A stretch of DNA of 64,000 nt from Nitrospirillum viridazoti CBAmc (GCF_000730165.1 NZ_CP022110.1:2689501-2753500), one strand, 5' to 3'; positions 17,120-25,178 are shown, counted from the stretch's first letter. The notes: generated by a model not told the origin, from the sequence alone. Program-made: numbers and translations.

Positions 17120-17190
17120 ATGCGTGATTAATGCGTCTGTTCCAATGTAGAGTCAATTCCCGATTTAATCGCATACGTGCTATATAGGAT
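17120..17190. promoter_or_regulatory. Divergent control region of dipZ-like and ohrR-like genes
   Basis: The gap contains an imperfect inverted repeat, ATGCGTGATTAAT (17120-17132) and ATTTAATCGCAT (17163-17174), and a second CGCAT-N12-ATGCG dyad (17170-17193). On the minus strand TTGACT and CATTAA are 17 bases apart (17156-17128), a plausible dipZ promoter whose -10 lies inside the left arm. MarR/OhrR proteins bind AT-rich dyads of this kind, so these are candidate operators. Confidence 0.45.
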
Positions 17191-17238
17191 GCGACAGGCC
17201 GGAAGGCCCCCTCGATACCCTTATCGGAAGGAACGCCG

Positions 17239-17763
17239 ATGACACCCCCTGACGCCCCGGCGCCAGACAGCGCCGCGCCCGCCGCCCCCCAGCCGAAGCT
17301 GGCAGATTTCCTGTGCTTCGCCGTCTATTCCGCGAACTTAGCGTACGGCCGCGCCTACAAGGCGATCTTGGATGAACTGGGCGTGACTTATACCCAGTGG
17401 ATCGCGATCGTCGCCCTGTGGGAGCAGGACGACCAGACGGTCAGCGGCCTGGGTGAGAAGCTGTTCCTGGAATCGAACACCCTGACCCCCATCCTGAAGA
17501 AGCTGGAGTCGCTGGGCTATCTGCAGCGCCGCCGCGATCCGGCGGATGAACGCCAGGTGCGGGTCAGCCTGACACCGGCCGGCCGCCAGCTGCGGGAAAA
17601 GGGGGGGCAGCGCAATCTGGTGAAGGCCAGCGGCCTGACGCCGGAAGAGTTCAAGGTGATCCAGAAGACGGTCAGCCGCCTGCGCGACAACCTGCTGGTC
17701 CACGCCGGCGCCAGCCAGGCGGATCGGGACGAGGCGGAGAGGGCGGGACCGAAAGCCGACTGA
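17239..17763 (+). CDS. MarR family regulator, OhrR-like organic-hydroperoxide sensor
   Basis: The 174-residue product is a winged-helix MarR regulator. Its start after a disordered Pro/Ala leader reads LCFAVYSANLAYGRAY, matching the OhrR N-terminal helix with the peroxide-sensing Cys (Cys26 here). The second half of that signature, VTYTQWIAIVALWE, matches the OhrR segment that normally carries the Cys-partner tyrosines. The recognition helix and wing (ESNTLTPILKKLESLGYL, RRRDPADERQVRVSLT) are standard. OhrR usually represses ohr; no ohr gene is adjacent. Instead the divergent neighbour is a thiol-transfer protein, which may be the target. Confidence 0.88.
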   Translation: MTPPDAPAPDSAAPAAPQPKLADFLCFAVYSANLAYGRAYKAILDELGVTYTQWIAIVALWEQDDQTVSGLGEKLFLESNTLTPILKKLESLGYLQRRRDPADERQVRVSLTPAGRQLREKGGQRNLVKASGLTPEEFKVIQKTVSRLRDNLLVHAGASQADRDEAERAGPKAD

Positions 17764-17785
17764 ATGCGCGGGCGAAGCGCGCGCC

Positions 17786-19000
17786 TCATTCCCCCGCCGG
17801 CGCGCCGGCGGGCGTTCCAGCGGGCGCCAGGGCCTGGCGGCTGGGCAGCAGCGGAACGGCGATGGCGTAAGCCGCCACGCCCAACAGCCAGACGGCACCC
17901 GGCATGGTGGTCCGGGTGGCGCCATAGACGGCGGTGAAGAGCAACGGGCCGACGATGCCCACCAGGCTGCCCAGCGCTGCCAACGTGCCCTGCAGTTCCC
18001 CCTGCCGGTCCTGGCCGACACGGAAGGACATCAGCGCCTGCAGGGCCGGCCCGACAATGCCGCCCAGGGACAGCAGCGGCATGATGAGGAAGACGGCCAG
18101 GCCGTGGGTGGCGAAGGCCATGACGGTGTAGGCCACGCCGTCCGCCACCGCCGCCAGGATGAAGGCGCCCCGTTCGCCCAGTCGGCGGGTCACCGGTTCC
18201 GTCACGAAGGTCTGGGCGATGGCGTGCAGGAAGCCAAAGGCCGCCAGCGACCAGCCCACCACCGACGCGTCCCACGCGAATCGGTCCTGGCCGTTCAGCA
18301 CCCAGAGGGACGCCGCCAACTGGCCCGCCCCCTCCGCCAGGACATAAACCACCAACAGCCGCGCCAGCACCGGCACGCCAGCCGCCCAGCGCAGGGAGCC
18401 GAAGGCGTTCAGGGCGCCAAGCTTGATGGGCGTGCGCTCCGTCGTCGCCGGTCGCGATTCCGGCAGCACCAGCAGCGCCAGCAGGAAGTTGAGGCCGTTC
18501 AAGCCGGCCGCCAGCAGGAAGGGCGCCCGCAGCGAAACCATGCCCAGCAGGCCACCCAGGGCCGGGCCGGCGATGAAGCCGACGCCGAAGGCGGCGCTCA
18601 TGCGTCCGAACTGCTTGGCCCGCCCCGCCTCTTCCGTCGTGTCGGTGATGTAGGCGGTGATGACCGCCATGTTGGCGGAGGTGACGCCGGCCAGGATGCG
18701 GCCGCCGGCCACCACCCAGATGTTGGGGGACCAGGCCAGGGCCAGATAATCCAGCGCCCCGCCGATCAGCGACAGCAGCAGGATGGGCCGCCGTCCGTAG
18801 CGGTCGCTGAGCGCGCCCAGCACCGGGGCGCAAAAGAACTGCATCAGGGCGAAGATCGCCAGCAGCAGGCCATAGAGCGGCGCCACGTCGTCCGTGCCGG
18901 TCACCTCGCGCAACAAACCCGGCAGGATGGGCATGATGATGCCGATGCCCACCGCATCCAGCGCCATGGCCAGGAAAACCACATACAACGCCTTGTTCAT
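17786..19000 (-). CDS. tetA: Tetracycline efflux MFS transporter TetA
   Basis: The 404-residue product is a 12-helix major-facilitator drug/H+ antiporter of the TetA group. It has motif A (GALSDRYGRRPILL, about residues 61-75), the motif C region (GFIAGPALGGLLG) and an N-terminal LDAVGIGIIMPILPGLLREV, all as in Tn10/RP1 TetA proteins. It is divergent from a tetR gene with two near-consensus tet operators between them, which makes tetracycline efflux the best assignment. GC content is like the rest of the chromosome, so this does not look like a recent plasmid acquisition. Confidence 0.92.
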   Translation of the reverse strand: MNKALYVVFLAMALDAVGIGIIMPILPGLLREVTGTDDVAPLYGLLLAIFALMQFFCAPVLGALSDRYGRRPILLLSLIGGALDYLALAWSPNIWVVAGGRILAGVTSANMAVITAYITDTTEEAGRAKQFGRMSAAFGVGFIAGPALGGLLGMVSLRAPFLLAAGLNGLNFLLALLVLPESRPATTERTPIKLGALNAFGSLRWAAGVPVLARLLVVYVLAEGAGQLAASLWVLNGQDRFAWDASVVGWSLAAFGFLHAIAQTFVTEPVTRRLGERGAFILAAVADGVAYTVMAFATHGLAVFLIMPLLSLGGIVGPALQALMSFRVGQDRQGELQGTLAALGSLVGIVGPLLFTAVYGATRTTMPGAVWLLGVAAYAIAVPLLPSRQALAPAGTPAGAPAGE

Positions 19001-19017
19001 GACACCACGCCTTCAAA

Positions 19018-19036
19018 TCCCTATCACTGATAGGGT
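19018..19036. promoter_or_regulatory. tetO1: tet operator 1
   Basis: TCCCTATCACTGATAGGGT is a 19-bp palindrome differing only slightly from the classical tetO sequence. It lies 18 bases before the tetA start. Confidence 0.93.
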
Positions 19037-19043
19037 TGCATTT

Positions 19044-19062
19044 TCCCTATCGATGATAGAGA
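19044..19062. promoter_or_regulatory. tetO2: tet operator 2
   Basis: TCCCTATCGATGATAGAGA is a second 19-bp tet operator, centred 26 bp from the first and 23 bases before the tetR start. The paired arrangement is the same as in Tn10, so TetR is expected to repress both genes. Confidence 0.93.
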
Positions 19063-19085
19063 GTCAAGCGCGAATGGAGGACGGC

Positions 19086-19709
19086 ATGCGGCCAGAGGGC
19101 AAATTGACCCGCGACACGGTGGTGCGCGCGGCCTTGGATCTGCTGAACGAGGTGGGGATGGACGGGCTCAGCACCCGCCTGCTGGCGGCGCGCCTGGGCG
19201 TGCAGTCGCCCACCCTGTATTGGCATTTCCGCAATAAGCGCGCGCTGTTGGACGCCATGGCCGTGGCCATGCTGGCGCGGCACAAGCATGTGTGGCCGCC
19301 CGAGGGGGAGATGGACTGGCGGGCGTGGCTGACGCTGAACGTCCGCAGTTTCCGCCACGCCTTGCTGGCCTATCGCGATGGCGCCCGCGTGCACGCCGGC
19401 ACCGGCCCGCTGGCGGAACAGATGCCGTTGGCGGAGGCGCAGGTGGGCCTGCTGTGCCGGCACGGCTTCACCCCGGCGGATGCGTTGTGCATCATGATCG
19501 CGCTGTCGCGCTTCGTCGTGGGGTGGGTGCTGGAGGAACAGGCGCGGGCCACGGACGCGGCCGATCGCACCGGCCAGACCCAGCCGGAGTTGGGGCCGGA
19601 GGCGCCGCTGATGGCGGCGGCGATGGCCGGCATCCTGGGGGACAGCCCGGACGCCGCGTTCGACCGGGCGCTGGGCTATTTCATCGCCGGCCTGAAGCCG
19701 GCGGAATAA
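19086..19709 (+). CDS. tetR: Tetracycline repressor TetR
   Basis: The 207-residue product has the TetR DNA-binding domain (TRDTVVRAALDLLNEVG... VQSPTLYWHFRNKRALLDAM) and a ligand domain aligning closely with Tn10 TetR. SFRHALLAYRDGARVHAGTGP corresponds to the segment with ligand residues N82 and H100, and VLEEQ corresponds to E147, all apparently kept. Length equals Tn10 TetR (207). I used the ATG at 19086, five bases after GGAGG; another ATG at 19074 would add four residues. Confidence 0.93.
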   Translation: MRPEGKLTRDTVVRAALDLLNEVGMDGLSTRLLAARLGVQSPTLYWHFRNKRALLDAMAVAMLARHKHVWPPEGEMDWRAWLTLNVRSFRHALLAYRDGARVHAGTGPLAEQMPLAEAQVGLLCRHGFTPADALCIMIALSRFVVGWVLEEQARATDAADRTGQTQPELGPEAPLMAAAMAGILGDSPDAAFDRALGYFIAGLKPAE

Positions 19710-19715
19710 GGGATA

Positions 19716-19742
19716 CCGGGGCGGCCGGGTGCCGCCCCGGAC
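19716..19742. terminator. Hairpin between convergent tetR and purS
   Basis: CCGGGGCGGC pairs with GCCGCCCCGG around a five-base loop in the 39-base gap between two convergent stops. There is no T run, so it is a transcription block candidate rather than a clear intrinsic terminator. Confidence 0.5.
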
Positions 19743-19748
19743 CGGAAC

Positions 19749-19988
19749 TCAGACCAGCTCGATGGCGTAGTTCTCGATGACCGTGTTGGACAGCAGGCGC
19801 TGGCACATCGCCTCCACCGCCGCCTTGGCCTTGGCGGGGTCGGTCTCTTCCAGTTCCAGCTCGATCAGCTTGCCCTGACGGACTTCGCCCACGCCGTCGA
19901 AGCCCAGGGTCTGCAGGGCGTGGCCGATGGCCTTGCCCTGGGGATCGAGGACGCCGTGCTTCAGCGTGACGGTAACCTTGGCCTTCAT
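19749..19988 (-). CDS. purS: Phosphoribosylformylglycinamidine synthase subunit PurS
   Basis: PurS is the small scaffold subunit of the three-part FGAM synthase (PurS-PurQ-PurL), which makes FGAM in de novo purine synthesis. The 79-residue product has the family pattern MKAKVTVTLKHGVLDPQGKAI and LELEETDPAKAKAAVEAMCQRLLSN, at normal length. The ATG at 19988 follows an AGGAAG ribosome binding site. It lies 81 bases downstream of purC on the same strand. purQ and purL are not in the window; the next gene is convergent tetR, so the usual purC-purS-purQ-purL cluster is interrupted here. Confidence 0.95.
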   Translation of the reverse strand: MKAKVTVTLKHGVLDPQGKAIGHALQTLGFDGVGEVRQGKLIELELEETDPAKAKAAVEAMCQRLLSNTVIENYAIELV

Positions 19989-20031
19989 GATCGATGCTTC
20001 CTGGTTGGTTCTACGCAAAACGAGGGATATG

Positions 20032-20061
20032 AAAAGGCCCGGGGGCGAAATCGCCCCCGGG
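20032..20061 (-). terminator. Hairpin with T run between purC and purS
   Basis: A perfect 11-bp stem (CCCGGGGGCGA / TCGCCCCCGGG) with a two-base centre is followed on the minus strand by CCTTTTC. It lies directly after the purC stop and before purS. It could terminate most purC transcripts or attenuate purS. Confidence 0.75.
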
Positions 20062-20069
20062 ACCGGAAC

Positions 20070-20828
20070 TCACTGCATCAGCTTGGGCGCCTTGACGTCG
20101 CCGGGGCCGCCCTCGGGCAGGATGCCCAGGCGGCGGGCCACTTCCTGGTAGGCTTCCTCAACCTTGCCCAGGTCCTGGCGGAAGCGGTCCTTGTCCAGCT
20201 TCTCGTTGGTCTTGATGTCCCACAGGCGGCAATTGTCCGGGCTGATCTCATCGGCCAGGACGATGCGCATCTCGTCATTATCCCACAGCCGGCCGAACTC
20301 CACCTTGAAATCCACCAGCTTCAGGCCCGTGCCCAGGAACAGGCCGGACAGGTAGTCATTGATGCGCAGGCTGAGCGACAGCATGTCGTCCAGGTCCTGG
20401 GGCCCCGCCCAGCCGAAAGCGGTGATGTGCTCCTCCGACACCATGGGGCAGCCCAGCTCATCGGACTTGTAATAGAACTCGATGATGGAGCGGGGCAGCT
20501 GCGTGCCTTCGGGAATGCCGAAGCGCTTGCTGAGCGAGCCGGCGGCGACATTGCGCACCACCACCTCGACCGGGATGATCTCCACCTCGCGCACCAGCTG
20601 CTCGCGCATGTTCAGGCGGCGGACGAAATGGGTGGGCACCCCCATCTCGCCCAGGCGGGTCATCAGGTATTCGGAGATGCGGTTGTTCAGCACGCCCTTG
20701 CCGGTGATGACGCCCTTCTTCTGCTCATGGGACGTATCATCCTTGAAGTACTGAACCAGCGTGCCGGGCTCAGGCCCTTCAAACAGGTCTTTGGCCTTGC
20801 CTTCGTAGATCCGCCGGCGTCGAGACAT
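20070..20828 (-). CDS. purC: SAICAR synthetase (phosphoribosylaminoimidazole-succinocarboxamide synthase)
   Basis: PurC joins CAIR and aspartate with ATP in purine synthesis. The 252-residue product begins [20 protein letters not shown], the ATP-binding start of the family. It carries the two signature segments [20 protein letters not shown] and [28 protein letters not shown]. Length matches bacterial PurC (about 237-254). The start at 20828 follows AAAGAAGTG. It is followed by purS. Confidence 0.96.
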   Translation of the reverse strand: MSRRRRIYEGKAKDLFEGPEPGTLVQYFKDDTSHEQKKGVITGKGVLNNRISEYLMTRLGEMGVPTHFVRRLNMREQLVREVEIIPVEVVVRNVAAGSLSKRFGIPEGTQLPRSIIEFYYKSDELGCPMVSEEHITAFGWAGPQDLDDMLSLSLRINDYLSGLFLGTGLKLVDFKVEFGRLWDNDEMRIVLADEISPDNCRLWDIKTNEKLDKDRFRQDLGKVEEAYQEVARRLGILPEGGPGDVKAPKLMQ

Positions 20829-20983
20829 GGGATCACTTCTTTCGAACGAACGGATGCGGGCGGCATCGGGCAGACGTGCGCATAGCGGAACGCCCGCGCC
20901 CGAGGGCCGGCCCTGATGGCGAGGATATAGCAAGCAATGGGGTCCTGTACAATGTCAGGGACCCCTCGCCCCACGCCGGGCGC

Positions 20984-21769
20984 CTATACGGTCGGATTTA
21001 CCGGCCCAGATCCACCTCCCAGATCCACGTCAAGAAAGGGTGCCTCGTCCGGCCGGCCGGCGGCGAAGCGCCAGCGGGGAAGCACCCCGGCACGGTCCAT
21101 GGCCGGCAGGGCGATGATCGAGCTGCTGGTGGTCTCGAAACCCTGATGGGTCATGATGCACATCGCTTCGCGCGGATCATCGCCCGCGCCGCTGACGCGG
21201 CTAGCCAGCAGCATCTCCCACTCCGCCCAATGGTTGGTTTCCGGGTCCGGTGCCGGGGCGGCGGCGAACAGGGGGCGGTAGCGCCGGGTGCGCGGGCAGT
21301 CCGGCGCGTTCATGCCCTTGGCCGTGATCATGGACACGCCCTCGGGAATGGGCGTCACCCGCACCCGGTTGCGCCCCGCCTCCCCCATATGTTCCAGCAG
21401 CCAGGCGTCGCGGTTGTCGGCCAGCAGCAGGTTGAAGGGGCGGTAGGCGCGGGTGTCCAAATCCGACAGCGCCTCCACCGGGGCGTCGGCATGGTCCAAC
21501 GCCTCCAGCACCAGCTCCCCGCGCGACCGCTTGCCGGCCGCCGGGCCCAGCGTGCCCTCGCGGTTCAGCACGGCGGCCAGCACGCCGGTGTCGTTCAGGC
21601 CGCACCAGCTGCCGTCGGCCAATTCATCCTTGCCGGCCACCACCTCCGGCCGGTCGGGCCAGTGGCGGCCGGGGGGCAGCCAGGGACGGTTGTTCATCTC
21701 GTCCCGGTTGGCGGCGACGATCAGGGGCCAGGCGTGGCCGGGACGGCGGAGGAGGATGACGCTGCACAT
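20984..21769 (-). CDS. NRDE/TANGO2 family protein
   Basis: The 261-residue product begins MCSVILLRRPGHAWPLIVAANRDE, containing the Asn-Arg-Asp-Glu motif that names the NRDE (TANGO2) family, with a conserved Cys at position 2. Further family segments are GSWCGLNDTGVLAAVLNR and the internal Ntn-hydrolase-like layout. TANGO2 relatives have been linked to heme handling and lipid or membrane homeostasis, but the bacterial role is not settled. Start chosen so that the conserved Cys follows Met; the frame upstream is a shadow. Divergent from the ATPase zeta gene. Confidence 0.86.
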   Translation of the reverse strand: MCSVILLRRPGHAWPLIVAANRDEMNNRPWLPPGRHWPDRPEVVAGKDELADGSWCGLNDTGVLAAVLNREGTLGPAAGKRSRGELVLEALDHADAPVEALSDLDTRAYRPFNLLLADNRDAWLLEHMGEAGRNRVRVTPIPEGVSMITAKGMNAPDCPRTRRYRPLFAAAPAPDPETNHWAEWEMLLASRVSGAGDDPREAMCIMTHQGFETTSSSIIALPAMDRAGVLPRWRFAAGRPDEAPFLDVDLGGGSGPVNPTV

Positions 21770-21925
21770 GGGATGAAGGCACCTGATAGAGTATTGGCGC
21801 CGCTTCGGGAAGGGCTCCGGGGGCGGCGTATTGCCCCGGGGGCTGTAGACCGCAAGCGACCACCCGATATATAAGGCTGCCGGGGGAAATCGAAACCACC
21901 CAGAGCTGTGCTTCGAGGAATAGCG

Positions 21926-22246
21926 ATGACGACCTTTGACGAACGCGAACAGGCTTTCGAGGCCAAGTTCAAGCATGACGAGGAACTGCTGTTCCGCATC
22001 TACGTCCGCCGCGCCCGCCTGATGGGCGAGTGGGCCGCCGAGCACCTGGGCCTGACGGGCGACGAGGCCGCCGCCTACGCCAAGGAAATGGTGTCGGAAG
22101 ACCTGAAGGAGCCTGGCCACCAGGACATCCTGGCCCGCATCATGGCCGACTTCACCGCCAAGGGCGTCGACATCTCCGTCCACCGCGTAGAGAAGGAGAT
22201 GGAGCACACGCTGGAAGTGGCCCGCGAACAGGTGATGACCGACTGA
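21926..22246 (+). CDS. F1F0-ATPase inhibitor zeta subunit (DUF1476)
   Basis: The 106-residue product matches the alphaproteobacterial DUF1476 family, of which the Paracoccus zeta subunit is the characterised inhibitor of F1-ATPase hydrolysis. The N-terminal TTFDEREQAFEAKFKHDEE is the inhibitory helix region. The remainder (RRARLMGEWAAEHLGLTGDEAAAYAKEM) is the four-helix bundle. Length is normal (about 104-107). CGAGGAA precedes the ATG at 21926; an earlier ATG at 21908 is less likely. A terminator follows. Confidence 0.9.
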   Translation: MTTFDEREQAFEAKFKHDEELLFRIYVRRARLMGEWAAEHLGLTGDEAAAYAKEMVSEDLKEPGHQDILARIMADFTAKGVDISVHRVEKEMEHTLEVAREQVMTD

Positions 22247-22274
22247 TCCCCTGCAGGATCACGGGAATAGGAAA

Positions 22275-22309
22275 AGGGGCGCCCCCCCGCGCGGGAGCGC
22301 CCCATTTTT
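22275..22309 (+). terminator. Rho-independent terminator after the ATPase zeta gene
   Basis: GGGGCGC and GCGCCCC form the base of a GC-rich hairpin followed by ATTTTTC, 30 bases after the stop codon. Copy B of the dispersed repeat begins directly afterwards. Confidence 0.85.
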
Positions 22310-22313
22310 CATG

Positions 22314-22425
22314 TCCCTCAGACGCCGGGCGCCGGCATCCGCCGGCTTGGCTTCCTCGCGTTTCAGTCCGCTTCGCTTCCCAAAACGCTCCGGCGGACGC
22401 GGTCGCGTCCTATACCGGCATGAGG
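22314..22425 (+). repeat. Dispersed three-hairpin element, copy B
   Basis: Copy B lies between convergent zeta and purB genes. Hairpin 1 is GCCGGC-ATCC-GCCGGC, hairpin 2 pairs GCGTTT with AAACGC around an AGTCCGCTTCGCTTCC-like loop, and hairpin 3 is the palindrome GGACGCG-GT-CGCGTCC. The single-stranded joints (CTTGGCTTCCTCG, CTCCGGCG, CCTA) are the same as in copies C and D. Confidence 0.85.
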
Positions 22426-22451
22426 CCGGACCTCACGCCGCTGGCATTGCT

Positions 22452-23747
22452 TCATTCACCAAATACGCGCTTGAAGACCGTGTCGACGTGCTTGGTGTGG
22501 TAGTCGAGGTCGAAGGCGCCGTCGATCTGCTCGGCCGTCAGGTGCCGGGCAACGTCGGCGTCGGCCTTCAGCAGGGTGCGGAAGTCCTTGCCCTCCAGCC
22601 ACACCGGCATGGCGTTGCGCTGCACGGCGCGGTAGGCGTCCTCGCGGCTCATGCCGGCCTGGGTCAGGGCCAGCAGGACGCGCTGGCTGTTGTGCAGGCC
22701 GCCCAGCATGTCCAGGTTGCGCTGCATGTTTTCCGGATAGACCACCAGCTTGTCGATCATGCCGGTCAGGCGGGACAGGGCGAAGTCCAGGGCGATGGTG
22801 GCGTCGGGCGCGATGACGCGCTCCACCGAGGAATGGCTGATGTCGCGCTCATGCCATAGGGTCACGTTCTCCAGCGCCGGCACCACATGGCTGCGGATCA
22901 GGCGGGACAGGCCCGACAGGTTTTCCGACAGCACCGGGTTGCGCTTGTGCGGCATGGCCGACGAGCCTTTCTGGCCCGGGCTGAAATATTCCTCAGCCTC
23001 ACGCACCTCGCTGCGCTGCAGGTGACGGACTTCCGTGGCCAGGTTGTCGATGCTGGCGGCGATGACGGCCAGGACGGCGAAGTACATGGCGTGGCGGTCG
23101 CGCGGGATCACCTGGGTGGACATCGGCTCCACCGTCAGGCCCAGCTTGGCGGCCACATGCTCCTCGACCCGGGGGTCGATGTTGGCGAAGGTACCGACGG
23201 CGCCGGAGATGGCGCAGGTGGCGATCTCATCCCGGGCGGCGGCCAGGCGATCACGGCCGCGCTTGAAGGCGGCGTAGTGGCCGGCCAGCTTCAGGCCGAA
23301 GGTCACCGGCTCGGCATGGATGCCGTGGCTGCGGCCGATGCTGGGGGTGTACTTGTGTTCCTGCGCCCGGCGCGCCAGGGCGGCCAGCAGGGCGTCCATA
23401 TCCGCCAGCAGCAGGTCGGTCGCCTCTTTCAGCTGCACCGCCAGGCAGGTGTCCAGCACGTCGCTGGAGGTCATGCCCTGGTGGACGAAGCGGGCCTCGG
23501 GGCCGACATGCTCCGCCAGGTTGGTCAGGAAGGCGATGACGTCGTGCTTGGTCTCGCGCTCGATCTCGTCGATGCGGGCCACGTCCCACTTCGCGCGCTC
23601 CCACACAGCGGCGGCGGCCTCCTTGGGGATGACGCCCAGCTCGGCCTGCGCGTCGCAGGCGTGGGCCTCGATCTCGAACCAGATCCGGAACCGGTTCTCC
23701 GGTTCCCAAATCTTGACCATCTGGGGGCGGCTGTAGCGCGGAATCAT
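22452..23747 (-). CDS. purB: Adenylosuccinate lyase
   Basis: PurB cleaves SAICAR and adenylosuccinate in purine synthesis. The 431-residue product has the fumarase/aspartase-superfamily signature GSSAMPHKRNPVLSEN (mobile loop with catalytic Ser), the catalytic His region GRSHGIHAEPVTFGLK and the first region HQGMTSSDVLDT. Length matches the short bacterial class (about 430). The start at 23747 gives MIPRYSRPQMVKIWEPENRF, the usual N-terminus. Confidence 0.97.
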   Translation of the reverse strand: MIPRYSRPQMVKIWEPENRFRIWFEIEAHACDAQAELGVIPKEAAAAVWERAKWDVARIDEIERETKHDVIAFLTNLAEHVGPEARFVHQGMTSSDVLDTCLAVQLKEATDLLLADMDALLAALARRAQEHKYTPSIGRSHGIHAEPVTFGLKLAGHYAAFKRGRDRLAAARDEIATCAISGAVGTFANIDPRVEEHVAAKLGLTVEPMSTQVIPRDRHAMYFAVLAVIAASIDNLATEVRHLQRSEVREAEEYFSPGQKGSSAMPHKRNPVLSENLSGLSRLIRSHVVPALENVTLWHERDISHSSVERVIAPDATIALDFALSRLTGMIDKLVVYPENMQRNLDMLGGLHNSQRVLLALTQAGMSREDAYRAVQRNAMPVWLEGKDFRTLLKADADVARHLTAEQIDGAFDLDYHTKHVDTVFKRVFGE

Positions 23748-23905
23748 GGGGCGTCGCCTCTGCTGGGGGGCTGCTGATGGCGCCGGACCATACGGGCGGC
23801 CGGACGCCTTGACCAGTGCAAGGGGCGCAGGGGCAGGGTGCTATAGCCGTCCGCGTTAAACCACACGCAGCCGGCTATAGCTGAGTCTGTCCGGGAGCAG
23901 CTTCA

Positions 23906-23933
23906 CGTCCAAAGGTGATTCCACCTTTGGACG
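23906..23933. repeat. Perfect 12-bp intergenic palindrome
   Basis: CGTCCAAAGGTG and CACCTTTGGACG are perfect inverted repeats around the four bases ATTC. The element lies in the gap between the purB start and the end of a small minus-strand gene. There is no T run on either side, so it is more like a REP-type element or protein-binding dyad than a terminator. Confidence 0.8.
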
Positions 23934-23986
23934 ATCTGTTCCAAGGGGTGGGCGGCGTTACCGGCCGGCACCAAGGGCCACGCGAA

Positions 23987-24196
23987 TCAGTGCCGCAGGC
24001 CGTCGTGCACCCAGCCGGTCACCATGGCCATGACCTCGGGTGGCAGATTGTCCGGGCTGGGGTGGTGCCAGCGGTAAACGGTGATCGCCGCCTCCAGGCA
24101 GAACTTCTCCGGCTGGCCCTTGCCGCGCATCTCCTGGTACGCCCGCACGACGGCGGGGCGGCAACAGTCGGACGTGGCGTCCTCGCGGCAAGCCAT
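23987..24196 (-). CDS. Small Cys-containing conserved hypothetical protein
   Basis: The 69-residue product begins MACREDATSDCCRPAVVRAYQ and has four Cys in total, three of them near the N-terminus (C3, C11, C12), then a helical stretch FCLEAAITVYRWHHPSP and an amphipathic C-terminus. I do not recognise the family. It lies 11 bases downstream of the Fur-family gene on the same strand and is probably cotranscribed, so a metal-related role is possible but unproven. Confidence 0.68.
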   Translation of the reverse strand: MACREDATSDCCRPAVVRAYQEMRGKGQPEKFCLEAAITVYRWHHPSPDNLPPEVMAMVTGWVHDGLRH

Positions 24197-24207
24197 GGGA
24201 CGGGACC

Positions 24208-24630
24208 TCAGGAGCGCTTGGCGCGGTTCAGCGGCACGCCGTACAGTTCCAGGCGGTGACCGATCAGCTCATAGCCCAGCTCCGCCGCCACCTTTTCCTT
24301 CAGGCGCTCCAGCTCCTCATTGCGGAACTCGATCACCTCGCCCGATTGCAGGTCGATCAGGTGGTGGTGGTGCTCGTCCCGGATTTCCTCGTACCGCGCG
24401 CGGCCGTCGCCGAAGTCCAGCCGCTCGATGACGTTGGCCTCTTCGAATAGCCGCATGGTGCGGTAGACCGTGGCGATGGAGATGTTGGGATCGATCTCCA
24501 CCGCGCGGCGGTACACCTGCTCCACATCCGGATGGTCCATGGCCTCGGACAGCACGCGGCTGATCACCCGCCGCTGCTCGGTCATCTTGAGGCCCTTCTG
24601 GATGCAAAGCTGTTCAAGACGCGATGGCAT
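24208..24630 (-). CDS. fur: Fur family metalloregulator
   Basis: The 140-residue product has the Fur winged-helix domain (MTEQRRVISRVLSEAMDHPDVEQVYRRA, ISIATVYRTMRLFEEANVIERL) and the metal-binding hinge EIRDEHHHHLIDLQSGEVIEF. The CxxC zinc site of E. coli Fur is absent (IDLQS instead of ICLDC), as in many alphaproteobacterial Fur/Mur proteins. Those respond to iron or manganese, so Mur-like function is equally possible; Irr is less likely because its heme-regulatory motif is not seen. The start follows GGGAGCG. Confidence 0.9.
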   Translation of the reverse strand: MPSRLEQLCIQKGLKMTEQRRVISRVLSEAMDHPDVEQVYRRAVEIDPNISIATVYRTMRLFEEANVIERLDFGDGRARYEEIRDEHHHHLIDLQSGEVIEFRNEELERLKEKVAAELGYELIGHRLELYGVPLNRAKRS

Positions 24631-24824
24631 AGGGACGCTCCCAAAAGACGGAAATGGTGAACCGGCCGCCAGTGAGGACGCTGCCGGTGAGGACGGGAAA
24701 CTATAAACATTCTAAACCGAGCGCCCCGCCCGGTTCGAGTGGAATCGACCGCAGGGCTGCCCCGTTTGGCCGCGCGGCCTGTTTCGTCGCATGAAACAGC
24801 AGCGGCGGGAAAGAGGGCATCCGG

Positions 24825-25178
24825 TCAGGCGGGCCCGATCAGCGCCAGCAGCCGGTCCAACGCGGCCTCATCCATCTGGCCGATGCGCTGCGCCAAGCGG
24901 TTGGCCGCCAGGGTGGCCTTGGGGTGCAGGCCGCTGGTGTCGACCACCACCCGGGGATCCGACATCTGGGCCAGGCGTTCCATCTCCTCCGCCTCATCCC
25001 AGATGATGCCGAAATAGCCGCAAATCTGCCGCACCAGCATGGGCGAGGGCGTACCCTTGCGGCCGTGCTCCAGGGCCGACAGGTAGGCGGAGGAGATGTG
25101 CAGGGCGGCGGCCATGTCCTTCAGGGCCAGGCCGTGCTGCTCGCGCAGCTCACGCATCCGCTGGCCGAAGGGGGTCAT
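24825..25178 (-). CDS. XRE family transcriptional regulator
   Basis: The 117-residue product has an N-terminal Cro/C1-type helix-turn-helix (FGQRMRELREQHGLALKDMA, SSAYLSALEHGRKG, residues about 4-60) and a short helical C-terminal tail. It is the last gene of the Tim44-mltA-smr operon, 22 bases after smr. In relatives the smr stop and this start commonly overlap; here a 26-bp tandem duplication seems to have opened a spacer. Target genes are unknown. Confidence 0.87.
   Translation of the reverse strand: MTPFGQRMRELREQHGLALKDMAAALHISSAYLSALEHGRKGTPSPMLVRQICGYFGIIWDEAEEMERLAQMSDPRVVVDTSGLHPKATLAANRLAQRIGQMDEAALDRLLALIGPA

Noticed and set aside
17517-19016. A 499-codon frame overlapping tetA on the same strand
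   Set aside because: It is a shifted frame of tetA with Gly/Ala/Arg-rich content; the tetA frame shows the MFS motifs.
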